Origin: DASYRM01 sp036004405
GTDB taxonomy: Bacteria; Acidobacteriota; Vicinamibacteria; Vicinamibacterales; UBA2999
Direction: 5' to 3'
Assembly: GCA_036004405.1 (NCBI GenBank)
Contig: DASYRM010000147.1
Coordinates: 1 to 52,119, forward strand
Length of the DNA stretch: 52,119 nucleotides
Each line of letters starts with the position of its first letter. Positions within the stretch are counted from its first letter, which is position 1. A program made the translations under genes and the position numbers. Of the stretch, positions 1 to 7,905 are shown in pieces. The notes under the pieces were generated by a model. The model saw nothing but the letters and a program-made list of their open reading frames with translations, made no database searches and was not told the origin of the DNA.

Positions 1-689
1 GCGAAACGATCGACTACGGCCCCTGTGCGTTCATGGACGCCTACGATCCCGCAACGGTCTTCAGCTCGATCGACGAAGGCGGCCGCTACGCCTACGGGAA
101 CCAGCCGACGATCGCGCACTGGAATCTGGCCCGTCTGGCCGAGGCGATGCTGTCGCTGTTCGATCCGGAGCCGGAGCGGGGGGTGGAGCGGGCCACCGAC
201 GTGCTCAACCGCTTTCACGGGCTGTTCGGCCAGCACATGCTGGACGGCATGCGGGCGAAGCTCGGACTGTTCACGCAAGAAGACGGCGACGTGACCCTCG
301 CCGACGACCTGCTGGCCTGGATGCAGCGGCAGGGCGCCGATTTCACGAACACTTTCCGGGCGCTGACCGCCGGGCGGCTGGTGAACGACTCGAGCACTGT
401 CGATTCCGATCTGGCGTCGTGGCATCGTCGCTGGGAGGTCCGCCGTGAACGGCAGCCGCAGCCGGCGGCCGAGGCACAGGCGCTGATGCGGCGGCACAAC
501 CCGGCCGTGATCCCGCGCAATCACAACGTCGAGGCGGCCTTGGCGACGGCGAACGCGAGCCTGGACTATTCCGCGATGCACCGTCTACTCGATGCGCTGG
601 CGACACCCTACGACCACGAACGGGATGCGCAGGCCTTCAATGAGCCTGGATCGAGCCCGCTCCCATACCGCACGTTCTGCGGTACCTAG
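1..689 (+). CDS. selO: Protein adenylyltransferase SelO (YdiU/UPF0061), C-terminal part
   Basis: The gene enters from the left edge already in frame and ends at a TAG at 687-689; only about 228 C-terminal residues are present. The first residues visible read ETIDYGPCAFMDAYDP, the conserved SelO stretch, followed by the family block around NQPTIAHWNLARLAE. SelO is a pseudokinase-fold enzyme that transfers AMP from ATP to protein Ser/Thr/Tyr and is linked to redox stress. The protein ends in FCGT: the Cys is third from the end, the position occupied by selenocysteine in eukaryotic SelO, so this is the Cys-containing bacterial form. The kinase-like active site lies outside the window and cannot be checked. 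The next gene is convergent, 24 bases away. Confidence 0.93.
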   Translation, partial: ETIDYGPCAFMDAYDPATVFSSIDEGGRYAYGNQPTIAHWNLARLAEAMLSLFDPEPERGVERATDVLNRFHGLFGQHMLDGMRAKLGLFTQEDGDVTLADDLLAWMQRQGADFTNTFRALTAGRLVNDSSTVDSDLASWHRRWEVRRERQPQPAAEAQALMRRHNPAVIPRNHNVEAALATANASLDYSAMHRLLDALATPYDHERDAQAFNEPGSSPLPYRTFCGT

Positions 690-713
690 CCTCGCGGCTC
701 CGTTCATCCTCTC

Positions 714-1244
714 CTATGGTCTATCGCTCCTGGGCGGGACGATCCCGTTCAGCCGCAGATAGACGGCCATCTGACCGTAAATGTCCCACGTGTGCCCGAT
801 CAGGAAGTAGATCACCCGGGCCTTCGACGATGGTCCGAGAAACTGATTCGTCTGGACGATCTGCAGCATCGACTCATCGCTCTGCTCGCGGATCAGCGCT
901 TCGCCGAAATCGAACGAAGCCGCCAGGGCCTGGAGGATCTCGGCTTTCGACCGTGCGTTGCGGTCGAAGGCGGGTGGGGTGGCCTTACCGGCAAAGAAGC
1001 GCAGGTACGCCATGTTGCCGGTGGCGACGTGCATGATCTGCTGGCCGTAGTCGCGCTGCGCCGGCGTGCTCTTGTAGGTGAACTTCTCCTCCGGCATCGC
1101 CCGCGCAATCGCCATCATCACCGGGCGTAGTTCGGTCCAGTCCTTGAGGAGCTCACCCTGCAGATGGGCGGTTTGCGCGCCGGCCGCCGGCGGCAGCGCC
1201 GCGGACACGACCACCATCACCGCGATTCCTATCAGTCGTGTCAC
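714..1244 (-). CDS. Secreted DinB-family protein
   Basis: A protein of about 176 residues with an N-terminal signal peptide (hydrophobic run ending AAGAQ) followed by a four-helix DinB/YfiT-like domain. Two conserved histidines are visible, one in QQIMHVATGN and one in the C-terminal IGHTWDIYGQM segment; DinB-superfamily proteins use a His triad to bind a divalent metal. The open frame extends upstream to an ATG at 1274, but the GTG at 1244 is preferred because a strong Shine-Dalgarno (AGGAGGAG) lies about 5 bases upstream and the signal peptide then begins directly (VTRLIGIAVMVVV). The substrate is unknown; many secreted members in Acidobacteriota have no assigned role. It sits about 110 bases downstream of the MtrB-type gene on the same strand and could be read through from it. 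Confidence 0.8.
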   Translation of the reverse strand: MTRLIGIAVMVVVSAALPPAAGAQTAHLQGELLKDWTELRPVMMAIARAMPEEKFTYKSTPAQRDYGQQIMHVATGNMAYLRFFAGKATPPAFDRNARSKAEILQALAASFDFGEALIREQSDESMLQIVQTNQFLGPSSKARVIYFLIGHTWDIYGQMAVYLRLNGIVPPRSDRP

Positions 1245-1356
1245 GGAGCTCCTCCTCTTCACGCGCACACACACCAGTGCCTTTATAACTCGAAGTCGGA
1301 TGTCGTCGCGCGTGGATCGACGGCGGGGAGGCGCTTGTCGACTTCGCGCTCGTGGC

Positions 1357-3504
1357 TCAGAACGAGTAGGTGAGGCGAAGATACGCTGTGTGCGCGTCGT
1401 ATGGGCGCCACTGGTACTGCAGGTTCAGGAAGGTCGGGATGAGGGCCGTGTCCATGATCCCGGGACCGAGAGCGAAGTCGTTGGTCTCGAAGCGATCGAG
1501 CCGGTAGCCCACGCCCGCCGCCAGGCGGCGCGACAGCGTGTGCCGCACATCGAGGCTGAACAGGCCGAACGAGGTCGACACCTCGGGCAGCTGCTGCACC
1601 GCCGTCAGCGTGGAGCTCGGGGCCAGCTCGTACAGGTAGCGCGAGCGATCGTGCACGCCGTCGTAGGCCACGCGCAACGACGTTGCCGGCGCCACGTGCG
1701 GCAGCTCCAGGCTGGCGGAGAAGGTGTGCACGCGCTCGTTCATCCGCGTCTGCCAGTCGCGCCGCTCGTCGAAGAACGTGGGATCGGGCGGCGGGTTGGC
1801 CTGGCGGGAGCGTTGCAACGTGCCATAGGCATCGTAGCCGTAGGACACGCTGGCGACCGCATCCTTGGTCAGCGTGTAGTCGGCTCCCACCGCCACCGAG
1901 TGGATGTCGTTGTCCTGCAGACCGAACGCCGAATCGGGCCGCCGCTCGCGACCCAGGCTCGCCGTCGCGCTGAGGCCGAGCGCCGGCGTCGGCAGGTACT
2001 GGACGATGGCCGACACGCGGTCGCGAGAACGGTTGGCGATGTCGAACTGCCGGAGCGACTGCTGTTCGTTGATCTCCTCGAACACCTGCTCGTCGAGTCC
2101 GCTCCCTTGGCGCAGCGAATGGTCGTACTGGAGCCGCGCCGAGCCCCAGGGCAGCGACACACTGTCCACCGAGGCGCGCACCTGGTGATCGGTGGTGGTC
2201 TCGACGTAGCGGTAGGTGCGGTGATCGCGCTCCACCCCATAGCCGGCGCGGAGGGCGACGTGTCGGAAGCGGCTCGACGACACGTCCACGTCGCCGAAGT
2301 GGCGCGCATAGCCGAACGGCTCGGTTTCCGCCGCGGGCGACGGGGCCCGCGTTCCGTCGAGGCGCACGATGTCGGTCAGCGGGAAGGGCTCGGTCTGGTT
2401 GTCGAAGTCGTAGAGACGGTAGCTCGCGGTCACGTACGTGGTCGGAGTGGGCCGCGACGTGTAGCGGTAGTTCATCGACGTGATCACGGCCTTGGCCTCG
2501 GCGGTCTCCCGGGCCAGCGGAATCGGCGCGATGGCGGTGTTGATCGTGTAGGGCAGCAGCGTGTCGTTCTGCAGCCATGTGCCCAGCGACACGTAGCCAA
2601 AGAGCCGCGAGCGGTGCGGGAGCGTGAGCGTGCCCGATCCGCTCACTGTGTGCGCCGAGCTGTCCGGCCACAGCGACATTCGGCCCTGCGATGAGGCGAG
2701 GCCGGTCGAGTAGGCGTTTGCGGTGGTGGTGTCGGTGAATCGCAGTGGGTTGTCCCACACGAGCGCTTCGATGCCGTTGTCGAACCACGACCCGTCGTAG
2801 GCGAGACGCGCCGATCCGCGGGGGTTCGACCACTCGGCCGCCGCCGTCACGTCGTTGGTGCGGCGGTCGAGCGGCACGGGCACCACGGTGGCGTCGCTGA
2901 AGCCGAACGACGCGCCCCACGGCTGGGCGCCGCTTCGCTTGGTCGAGGCGATGGCCACGGACAAGTCGAGGTGGGGAGTGGCCTCGTAGAGGAAGCGTCC
3001 GCTGGTCGTGTCGCGCCGCGACCGCAGATCCAGCTCGCGCAGCTCTGACGCGTACGCGGCCAGGGTGGCCGTGCCGCCCTGCACCGCCGCTTGAATCGTG
3101 TCGTTGAGGCGGAACACTCCCGGTGTTTCCTCGCGATATGGCGTGCGCTCGACGTTGCCGAACCACAGCGGGACCTGGTTGTAGGAGAAGGAGGCTTTCA
3201 GCTTCCCGTACTGGTCGAACTCGGCGCGGTAGCTCTGGTCGCGATAGCCGGCGTTGCGGACCTCGGCGGCGAAGGTCCAGGCATCGTGATCGCGCGAGAC
3301 GCGCAGCCGCTCCAGCAGCGGACCCGAGCGCAGGTCGTCGTAGCGCATGAAGCGGCCCATCGCCGGCGTGGAATTGAGACGCGCGCCGAACACGACCTCG
3401 TTGGGCATCACCTGCAGCTCGCTCGCGGCGGGGGCGGGTGACTGCGCCGACGTCGTGACAGCGGCGGCGAGAAGCAGGAACGCGGAGAATGGAAGGCGTC
3501 GCAT
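1357..3504 (-). CDS. MtrB/PioB-family outer-membrane beta-barrel
   Basis: A protein of 715 residues with a signal peptide (cleavage near VTTSAQ) and then long alternating Tyr/Phe/Arg-rich strands typical of a large outer-membrane barrel. It ends in LRLTYSF, the terminal Phe expected for barrel assembly. The early region (VVFGARLNSTPAMGRFMRYDD and following strands) resembles the decaheme-associated MtrB/PioB family, whose barrel sheathes a periplasmic decaheme cytochrome so that electrons can cross the outer membrane. The ATG at 3504 is chosen because GGAGGATCC precedes it directly; the frame is open further upstream but that part is antisense-like read-through. It lies 11 bases downstream of the decaheme cytochrome gene. 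The N-terminal CxxC of Shewanella MtrB is not seen. Confidence 0.88.
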   Translation of the reverse strand: MRRLPFSAFLLLAAAVTTSAQSPAPAASELQVMPNEVVFGARLNSTPAMGRFMRYDDLRSGPLLERLRVSRDHDAWTFAAEVRNAGYRDQSYRAEFDQYGKLKASFSYNQVPLWFGNVERTPYREETPGVFRLNDTIQAAVQGGTATLAAYASELRELDLRSRRDTTSGRFLYEATPHLDLSVAIASTKRSGAQPWGASFGFSDATVVPVPLDRRTNDVTAAAEWSNPRGSARLAYDGSWFDNGIEALVWDNPLRFTDTTTANAYSTGLASSQGRMSLWPDSSAHTVSGSGTLTLPHRSRLFGYVSLGTWLQNDTLLPYTINTAIAPIPLARETAEAKAVITSMNYRYTSRPTPTTYVTASYRLYDFDNQTEPFPLTDIVRLDGTRAPSPAAETEPFGYARHFGDVDVSSSRFRHVALRAGYGVERDHRTYRYVETTTDHQVRASVDSVSLPWGSARLQYDHSLRQGSGLDEQVFEEINEQQSLRQFDIANRSRDRVSAIVQYLPTPALGLSATASLGRERRPDSAFGLQDNDIHSVAVGADYTLTKDAVASVSYGYDAYGTLQRSRQANPPPDPTFFDERRDWQTRMNERVHTFSASLELPHVAPATSLRVAYDGVHDRSRYLYELAPSSTLTAVQQLPEVSTSFGLFSLDVRHTLSRRLAAGVGYRLDRFETNDFALGPGIMDTALIPTFLNLQYQWRPYDAHTAYLRLTYSF

Positions 3505-3515
3505 CGGATCCTCCC

Positions 3516-4472
3516 TCAACGCGTGAGCGTCTGGCCCGACGGGTGGTTGGACCCGTGGATGTTCTGGTGGCAGTTGACGCAGCCACGGCCGATCAGCCGG
3601 TTGCTGCGCGCCTGCAACGCCACGTTGTCGTAGATCGTCGACGGATGGCGCGATCCGATGTGACAGCGTTGGCAGAGCATCGGAGGCCTCGCCACCAGCA
3701 TCTTCTCGCTCGACGAGCCGTGCGGATCGTGGCAGGTGATGCAGCTCTCGCGGCCGGCGGCGTGCTCGAACAAGAAGGGGCCGCGCTTCTCGGTGTGGCA
3801 GGAGACGCAGCTCTCGTTGATCCAGTTGCCAACTTTGAGCAGCCGGACGTTGGTGCTCCCATGCGGGTTGTGGCACGAGGAGCACAGCATCTTTCCCTCC
3901 GGCACCGGCATGTGCGACACGCGCGACATCTTCAGCACCTGCGTGCGATGGCAACCGATGCAGAGGCTCGGCTCGTCGGCCGCCTTCAACTGCGCGCGTT
4001 CTGCCACGGGGTTGTGGACGCTGTGACAGGTGATGCACGAGAGGTTCCGGACGTCGTGCGTACTCCCCTCCCACAAGACGTGCGTGGCTTTCGCGTGGCA
4101 GGTCAGGCAGGTGGCGCTGACCTCATGCGGCGGCATCTTCGGGAACTTGCGAATGGTGCTGTCGTCGCCGGGATCTTCGACGTGACGCGAGCCGGGTCCG
4201 TGGCAGCTTTCACACCCCTTGTCCGCCGCCGGCGATCGCGGGTTGGCCATCTTCCAGTGCGGCGTGTTGGACAGATGCCTCGCCGCATCGTCGTGGCAGC
4301 CGAGGCAGGTCTCGCTGCCGACGTAGTCGGCCTTGGGTGAGGCGGCGGCGCGCGCCGGTGCCTGACCTCCCCCAGCGGCTGCAATCACCGGCGTCTCGAC
4401 CCGCGTCACCAGCGCCAGAGCGCCGATGTAGACGAAAGCGGCAACGCCGAATGTGAACCGTCGTGACACCAT
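3516..4472 (-). CDS. Decaheme c-type cytochrome, MtrA/DmsE/PioA type
   Basis: A protein of 318 residues with an N-terminal hydrophobic export signal and exactly ten CxxCH heme-binding motifs, starting at residues 56, 87, 122, 146, 171, 197, 222, 244, 267 and 298. Size, heme count and spacing match the DmsE/MtrA decaheme family, periplasmic electron wires that insert into an MtrB-type barrel. His residues such as those in SNTPHWKM, SRVSHMP and GSRHPS are candidate distal ligands. It lies between the NapC-type gene upstream and the barrel gene downstream with gaps of only 11 bases on each side, so co-transcription is very likely. No extracellular MtrC-like cytochrome is seen nearby. The direction of electron flow (reduction of external acceptors or oxidation of external donors such as Fe(II)) cannot be read from sequence. 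Confidence 0.93.
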   Translation of the reverse strand: MVSRRFTFGVAAFVYIGALALVTRVETPVIAAAGGGQAPARAAASPKADYVGSETCLGCHDDAARHLSNTPHWKMANPRSPAADKGCESCHGPGSRHVEDPGDDSTIRKFPKMPPHEVSATCLTCHAKATHVLWEGSTHDVRNLSCITCHSVHNPVAERAQLKAADEPSLCIGCHRTQVLKMSRVSHMPVPEGKMLCSSCHNPHGSTNVRLLKVGNWINESCVSCHTEKRGPFLFEHAAGRESCITCHDPHGSSSEKMLVARPPMLCQRCHIGSRHPSTIYDNVALQARSNRLIGRGCVNCHQNIHGSNHPSGQTLTR

Positions 4473-4483
4473 GAGATGGCTCC

Positions 4484-5839
4484 TTACTCGGGCGCCGTGT
4501 GACAGAGCTCGCAGCTCTGACCGATCACGGCGCCGTCAGCGGACTTGTGCTCGTCGTCGTGGCAGCGGAAGCACCCCGGGCTGTCCACGTGCCCGGCATG
4601 GTTCGGATAGGTGCCCCAGGTCACGTTCATCGCCGGAAACACGTTGCGTGACCAGAGGTCCTGCGCGCCCGTCACTGCTCGGTCCACGCCCCGGGCGTCT
4701 GTGCCGGGTCGATTGGCGTAGAACTCCCGCAGCCGTTGCCCGATGGCCTGCAACCCGGCCTCGCGACTCGTCAGCGGCTGCTTCAAGATGGCAACCGCCT
4801 CGCGACGCACGAACGGCAGCTCGCGTGGTATCCGTCCCTCGGCGATCGCGGTGTCGACGGCTCGTTCCACGGTCGCAAACATGGTGTGTGCCGGGCGGTT
4901 GTGGCAGTCGATGCAATCCAGGCGCCGCAGCGGCGTCGACGCAAACTGAGAGGCGGTCACGCCAGGCGCGAGGTACTCGCGCACGCGGCCGTCGCGGCTG
5001 ATCAACCGCACGTACGGCGCCGCGTCTTTGCCTGGCGGCGGAGGCGCAAACTCGATCGCCGTCTCGGGATTGGCGTGCCAGTGAATCCCGGCGCCGCGCG
5101 CCGCGCCGCCGCCGACGTGCAGTCGCAGGGTGGTGACGCTTTCGCTGCTGGCTTCGTCGTTGGCGTACTCCCGAATCTGACGCAGCCGGTCGCCGTGCAC
5201 GTGTCCTGACCAGTGGCACCCCTCGCAGGTGGCGTGGGCCGGCTGGATCAGCTGCTCCGGCGGCGGGACGGGGCGGGGCACGTTGTTGGTGAGCACGTGA
5301 TACAGCTGCCGGGTGCCGGCCAGCTTGGCCTGGAACATTGCTCCCGCGCCGGGACCGACGTGACACTCGGCACAGCCGACCCGCGCGTGCGGCCATGCCT
5401 GAGCGGCTGAGAATTCCGGCTCCATCGTGGTGTGGCACACCTGTCCGCAGAAGGCAGGTGAATCCATGTAGTGGACGCCGCCGTAGGCAGCCATCGACAC
5501 GATGACGATGTTGACGGCGGTCAGCATCAGCCCTGTCACCGTGAGCAGCTGGTGCCGCGGCTTGCCGAGGTCGATGACCGGCCAGGTCGGGAGCTCGGGG
5601 TGAAGCCGCCGCCGACGTCGGGCCCACCAGGCTCCCAGAGGAATGAGCAGCAGGCCGACGACGAACACTGCCGGAACCGTCACGAAGACGAGCAGCCCGA
5701 GATAGGGGTTGGCAATCGCGCCGATCGCCTCGAGGACCACCAGGACGGCGAACAGGATCGCTGCCGTCGTGGTGACGACCACGCCGAGCAGGGAAACCGG
5801 ATTCCGAACGGTGTCGGGCAGATGGACGGGCGACCGCAT
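4484..5839 (-). CDS. NapC/NirT-family membrane multiheme cytochrome c
   Basis: A protein of 451 residues. Three hydrophobic segments (about residues 17-40, 46-70 and 98-120) precede a periplasmic heme domain. Five canonical CxxCH motifs start at residues 156, 205, 309, 423 and 443. A sixth site at C131-H136 has three residues between the cysteines (CGQVCH). The MEPEFSAA and PHARVGCAECHVG sequences around the first two sites are typical of NapC/NirT quinol-oxidising cytochromes. The likely role is CymA-like: taking electrons from (or giving them to) the quinone pool and exchanging them with the decaheme partner encoded 11 bases downstream. The extra membrane helices and the long C-terminal region make it larger than NapC or NrfH (about 200 residues). 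Confidence 0.87.
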   Translation of the reverse strand: MRSPVHLPDTVRNPVSLLGVVVTTTAAILFAVLVVLEAIGAIANPYLGLLVFVTVPAVFVVGLLLIPLGAWWARRRRRLHPELPTWPVIDLGKPRHQLLTVTGLMLTAVNIVIVSMAAYGGVHYMDSPAFCGQVCHTTMEPEFSAAQAWPHARVGCAECHVGPGAGAMFQAKLAGTRQLYHVLTNNVPRPVPPPEQLIQPAHATCEGCHWSGHVHGDRLRQIREYANDEASSESVTTLRLHVGGGAARGAGIHWHANPETAIEFAPPPPGKDAAPYVRLISRDGRVREYLAPGVTASQFASTPLRRLDCIDCHNRPAHTMFATVERAVDTAIAEGRIPRELPFVRREAVAILKQPLTSREAGLQAIGQRLREFYANRPGTDARGVDRAVTGAQDLWSRNVFPAMNVTWGTYPNHAGHVDSPGCFRCHDDEHKSADGAVIGQSCELCHTAPE

Positions 5840-5858
5840 GACGTTTCGCCCGCGTGGG

Positions 5859-6245
5859 CTACTTCAGCGTCTGGAGATAGGCCACGAGCGCGTCGAGATC
5901 ATCCTTGGCCAGCATGTAGGCCTTCATGACCGGCTTGCGCTCGGCCTTCGCCTTGGCGGCCATCGCCGGCGCATCGGTCATCCACGAGCGGATGTCGGCT
6001 GCGGAAAGTTTCGCGCCCACGTCGTCGAGCGCGCCCTTCTTGTTGCCGGTGCCAGCGATCGCATGACACACGCTGCACTTCTGCGCGGTGTAGACGTCCT
6101 TGCCTTTACTCGCCAGATCCTGCGCCGAGACAGTGGAGGACCAGAAGGAGAGTGTCGCCAACAGCGCCAGAAGAAAGAAAGCACGAGAACGCGGGCCGAC
6201 CGGCCCGCGTTCTCTCCCGGCTGATGACCGTGGTCTAGGCGGCAA
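5859..6245 (-). CDS. Small monoheme cytochrome c
   Basis: About 128 residues if read from the TTG at 6245. A signal peptide (RAFFLLALLATLSFWSS, cleavage near VSAQ) is followed by a class I cytochrome c domain with one CSVCH heme site and a Met in VMKAYMLAKDD as likely sixth ligand. It ends with the typical helix DALVAYLQTLK. The start is uncertain: the frame overlaps the end of hsp20 by 11 bases and runs through a perfect hairpin at 6186-6213 that looks like the hsp20 terminator, so translation from 6245 requires read-through. No better start is visible before the signal peptide. It stands at the head of the electron-conduit cluster, 19 bases before the NapC-type gene, and is a plausible periplasmic electron shuttle. 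Confidence 0.8.
   Translation of the reverse strand: MPPRPRSSAGRERGPVGPRSRAFFLLALLATLSFWSSTVSAQDLASKGKDVYTAQKCSVCHAIAGTGNKKGALDDVGAKLSAADIRSWMTDAPAMAAKAKAERKPVMKAYMLAKDDLDALVAYLQTLK
6186..6213 (-). terminator. Rho-independent terminator candidate after hsp20
   Basis: Perfect 12-base inverted repeat (arms 6186-6197 and 6202-6213, loop GACC). Read on the minus strand it is followed by a pyrimidine-rich tract, CGTGCTTTCTTTCTT. It lies 22 bases past the hsp20 stop codon. It also lies inside the annotated 5' end of the cytochrome c reading frame, so it may attenuate transcription into the electron-conduit genes. Confidence 0.65.
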
Positions 6246-6738
6246 CGGTCACCTTTTCTTCCGGCTCGTGCACCTCAACCTTGTGAGGGGCCGGCGCGGC
6301 GGCGGCGCGCACCGGCACGGTGACCTCCAGCACACCGTGTCTGAACGTCGCTTTCACGTCCTTCGCGTTCACGCCTTCGGGCAGCGGCACGGTGCGATAG
6401 AACTTCCCGTAGGTCCGCTCCTTCCGGTACCAGTGGTTCTTCTCTTCCTCCGTTTCGTGCTTGCGTTCGCCTTCCACCGTCAGCACGCCTTCGGCGACGT
6501 GGACAGCCAGCTCCTCTTTCTTCAGGCCGGGCACGTCCAGGCGAACAGTCAACAGGTTGTTCTTCTCGAACACCTCCATCTCCGGGACCCACCCGGCCTC
6601 GAACGCTTCACCGCCCGTGGTAAACGGGAATTCGCGGTTGAACCGGTCGAACTCCTTCAGCCAACGGGGACCAAACAGTCGCGGCTCGACAAATCCCAGC
6701 GGTGCGGTCGCCCGTGCAAGTTCTCTGGTGGTTCTCAT
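6235..6738 (-). CDS. Hsp20/alpha-crystallin small heat-shock protein
   Basis: A protein of 167 residues. The alpha-crystallin domain spans roughly residues 48-140, from VPEMEVFEKNNLLTVRLDVPG to the diagnostic GVLEVTVPV motif. Small heat-shock proteins are ATP-independent holdases that bind unfolding proteins in the cytoplasm. The start ATG at 6738 is supported by a strong Shine-Dalgarno (AAGGAGGG) about 6 bases upstream. The C-terminal tail is His/Glu-rich and lacks a clear IxI motif. A terminator-like hairpin follows the stop, so it is probably a separate transcription unit from the cytochrome genes. No CIRCE element was recognised upstream. Confidence 0.93.
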   Translation of the reverse strand: MRTTRELARATAPLGFVEPRLFGPRWLKEFDRFNREFPFTTGGEAFEAGWVPEMEVFEKNNLLTVRLDVPGLKKEELAVHVAEGVLTVEGERKHETEEEKNHWYRKERTYGKFYRTVPLPEGVNAKDVKATFRHGVLEVTVPVRAAAAPAPHKVEVHEPEEKVTVAA

Positions 6739-6946
6739 GGCGACCCTCCTTTCTTTTTCCTCTTTGTGTGTCGTTCATCACTGGTGCAACGAGCGTGCCT
6801 CGCCGCGGCTCTGTGTAACGCAGGCTGCGCGCGGTCCGCGGTGCGGCGAGCGCGAAATCTCCCGCGACGAACGCGGAAAACCCGCAGGCGTGGCCGGGCT
6901 GCCACGAGAAGCCTGAAAGGAATGGGCGGCTCGGCTGGCGTCGCGC

Positions 6947-7672
6947 TTGCGCACGCACGGGGCAACCGCCTGGTGCCCCATGCTCGTGTCCACCGCAACA
7001 CAGCTCGTCATCGTCGGGCTGCTGGTGGTGGTGCCGGTGCTGTTCGTCACGCACGCGCTGCCGCAACCGCCGACCATGATGGCGTTCGTGGCGGCACCGC
7101 CCCCGCCACCCCCGCCTCCGCCGCCGCCCGCGCCCGCCCAACCCGCGAAGAAGGCCGAACCGGTCGCGGCCACGCCGAGCGCCAGCCACTTTGCCGCGCC
7201 CATCGAAGCGCCCGCCGCGGTGAGGCCCGAACCCGCCGGTGAAGAGGCCGTGGGTGTTTCAGGAGGAGTGGAAGGAGGCGTTCCCGGTGGCGTCGTCGGA
7301 GGTGTGGTCGGCGGACTGCCCGAGGCGCCGCCCCCGCCACCGCCGCCGCCGCCCCCGCCCGCCGCGCCCAGAGCGCCGGTGCGCATCGGTGGACAGATTC
7401 AACCGCCGACGCTGATTCGCCGGGTCGAACCCGCCTATCCGCCCATGGCGGTGAGCGCGCACGTGCAAGGCACCGTCATCCTCGAAGCGGTCGTCGACGA
7501 GAGCGGCGCGGTCACGGACGTCAAGGTCCTGCGGTCGGGCAATCCGCTGCTGGACCGCGAAGCCCTCATCGCCGTGCGGCAATGGCGCTATTCGCCAGTG
7601 GTCTTGAACGGGACGCCGGTGCGGTTCGTGCTCTCGGTCGTCTTGTCCTTCTCCTTGCAAGATCGCGGGTAA
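6947..7672 (+). CDS. TonB-family energy transducer
   Basis: About 241 residues. A single membrane anchor near the N-terminus (LVIVGLLVVVPVLFV) is followed by a periplasmic stalk containing two runs of eleven prolines separated by an Ala/Pro segment and a Gly-Val repeat (GGVEGGVPGGVVGG). A TonB C-terminal domain (about residues 155-238; RRVEPAYPPMA, GTVILEAVVDESG, REALIAVRQWRYSP) ends the protein. TonB couples the proton gradient to outer-membrane receptors; acidobacterial genomes carry many such copies. The start is unclear: TTG 6947, ATG 6980 and upstream CTG codons share the frame and none has a good ribosome site. No exbB/exbD or receptor gene is adjacent. Confidence 0.85.
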   Translation: MRTHGATAWCPMLVSTATQLVIVGLLVVVPVLFVTHALPQPPTMMAFVAAPPPPPPPPPPPAPAQPAKKAEPVAATPSASHFAAPIEAPAAVRPEPAGEEAVGVSGGVEGGVPGGVVGGVVGGLPEAPPPPPPPPPPPAAPRAPVRIGGQIQPPTLIRRVEPAYPPMAVSAHVQGTVILEAVVDESGAVTDVKVLRSGNPLLDREALIAVRQWRYSPVVLNGTPVRFVLSVVLSFSLQDRG

Positions 7673-7692
7673 GGTCCGCCACGGAGGGTGCC

Positions 7693-7905
7693 ATGTGTGA
7701 CAAGGTCACGGCCGCCACGTCGCCGCTGAACTGCATCTGGATCCGGCCGGGTTCCCGCCGCGCGTTCGAGGGATTCGAGTACGCGGTGTGCCAGCGGCTC
7801 CCGGATGCCGAGCGCGTCGTGAACGAAGCCGAGTGCGAGTATTGCCCGTCATGGGAGCCGCCACGGGACGGCTGGTCGAGTAAAGTCTCAGTCAGTGATG
7901 ACTGA
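7693..7905 (+). CDS. Small Cys-rich protein of unknown function
   Basis: A protein of 70 residues, not assigned to a family. A clear Shine-Dalgarno (GGAGGG) lies 5 bases upstream of the ATG, and the stop overlaps the start of the next gene, the pattern of a real translationally coupled gene. It has five cysteines, two of them in a CEYC pair near the C-terminus (AECEYCPSWEP), with W/F-rich surroundings. That suggests a small metal site or redox pair, though this is inference. There is no signal peptide, so it is probably cytoplasmic. Confidence 0.6.
   Translation: MCDKVTAATSPLNCIWIRPGSRRAFEGFEYAVCQRLPDAERVVNEAECEYCPSWEPPRDGWSSKVSVSDD

Noticed and set aside
660..689. Possible selenocysteine at the SelO C-terminus
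   Set aside because: The codon at the equivalent position is TGC (Cys), not TGA, and no SECIS-like need arises.
1078..2694. A 538-codon plus-strand frame opposite the MtrB-type gene
   Set aside because: Low-complexity Arg/Val/His composition and no ribosome site; the opposite strand encodes a recognisable barrel.
7081..7370. CCG/GGC-rich tandem tracts as a possible repeat array
   Set aside because: They encode the Pro-rich and Gly-Val stalk of TonB, so they are explained by protein composition.
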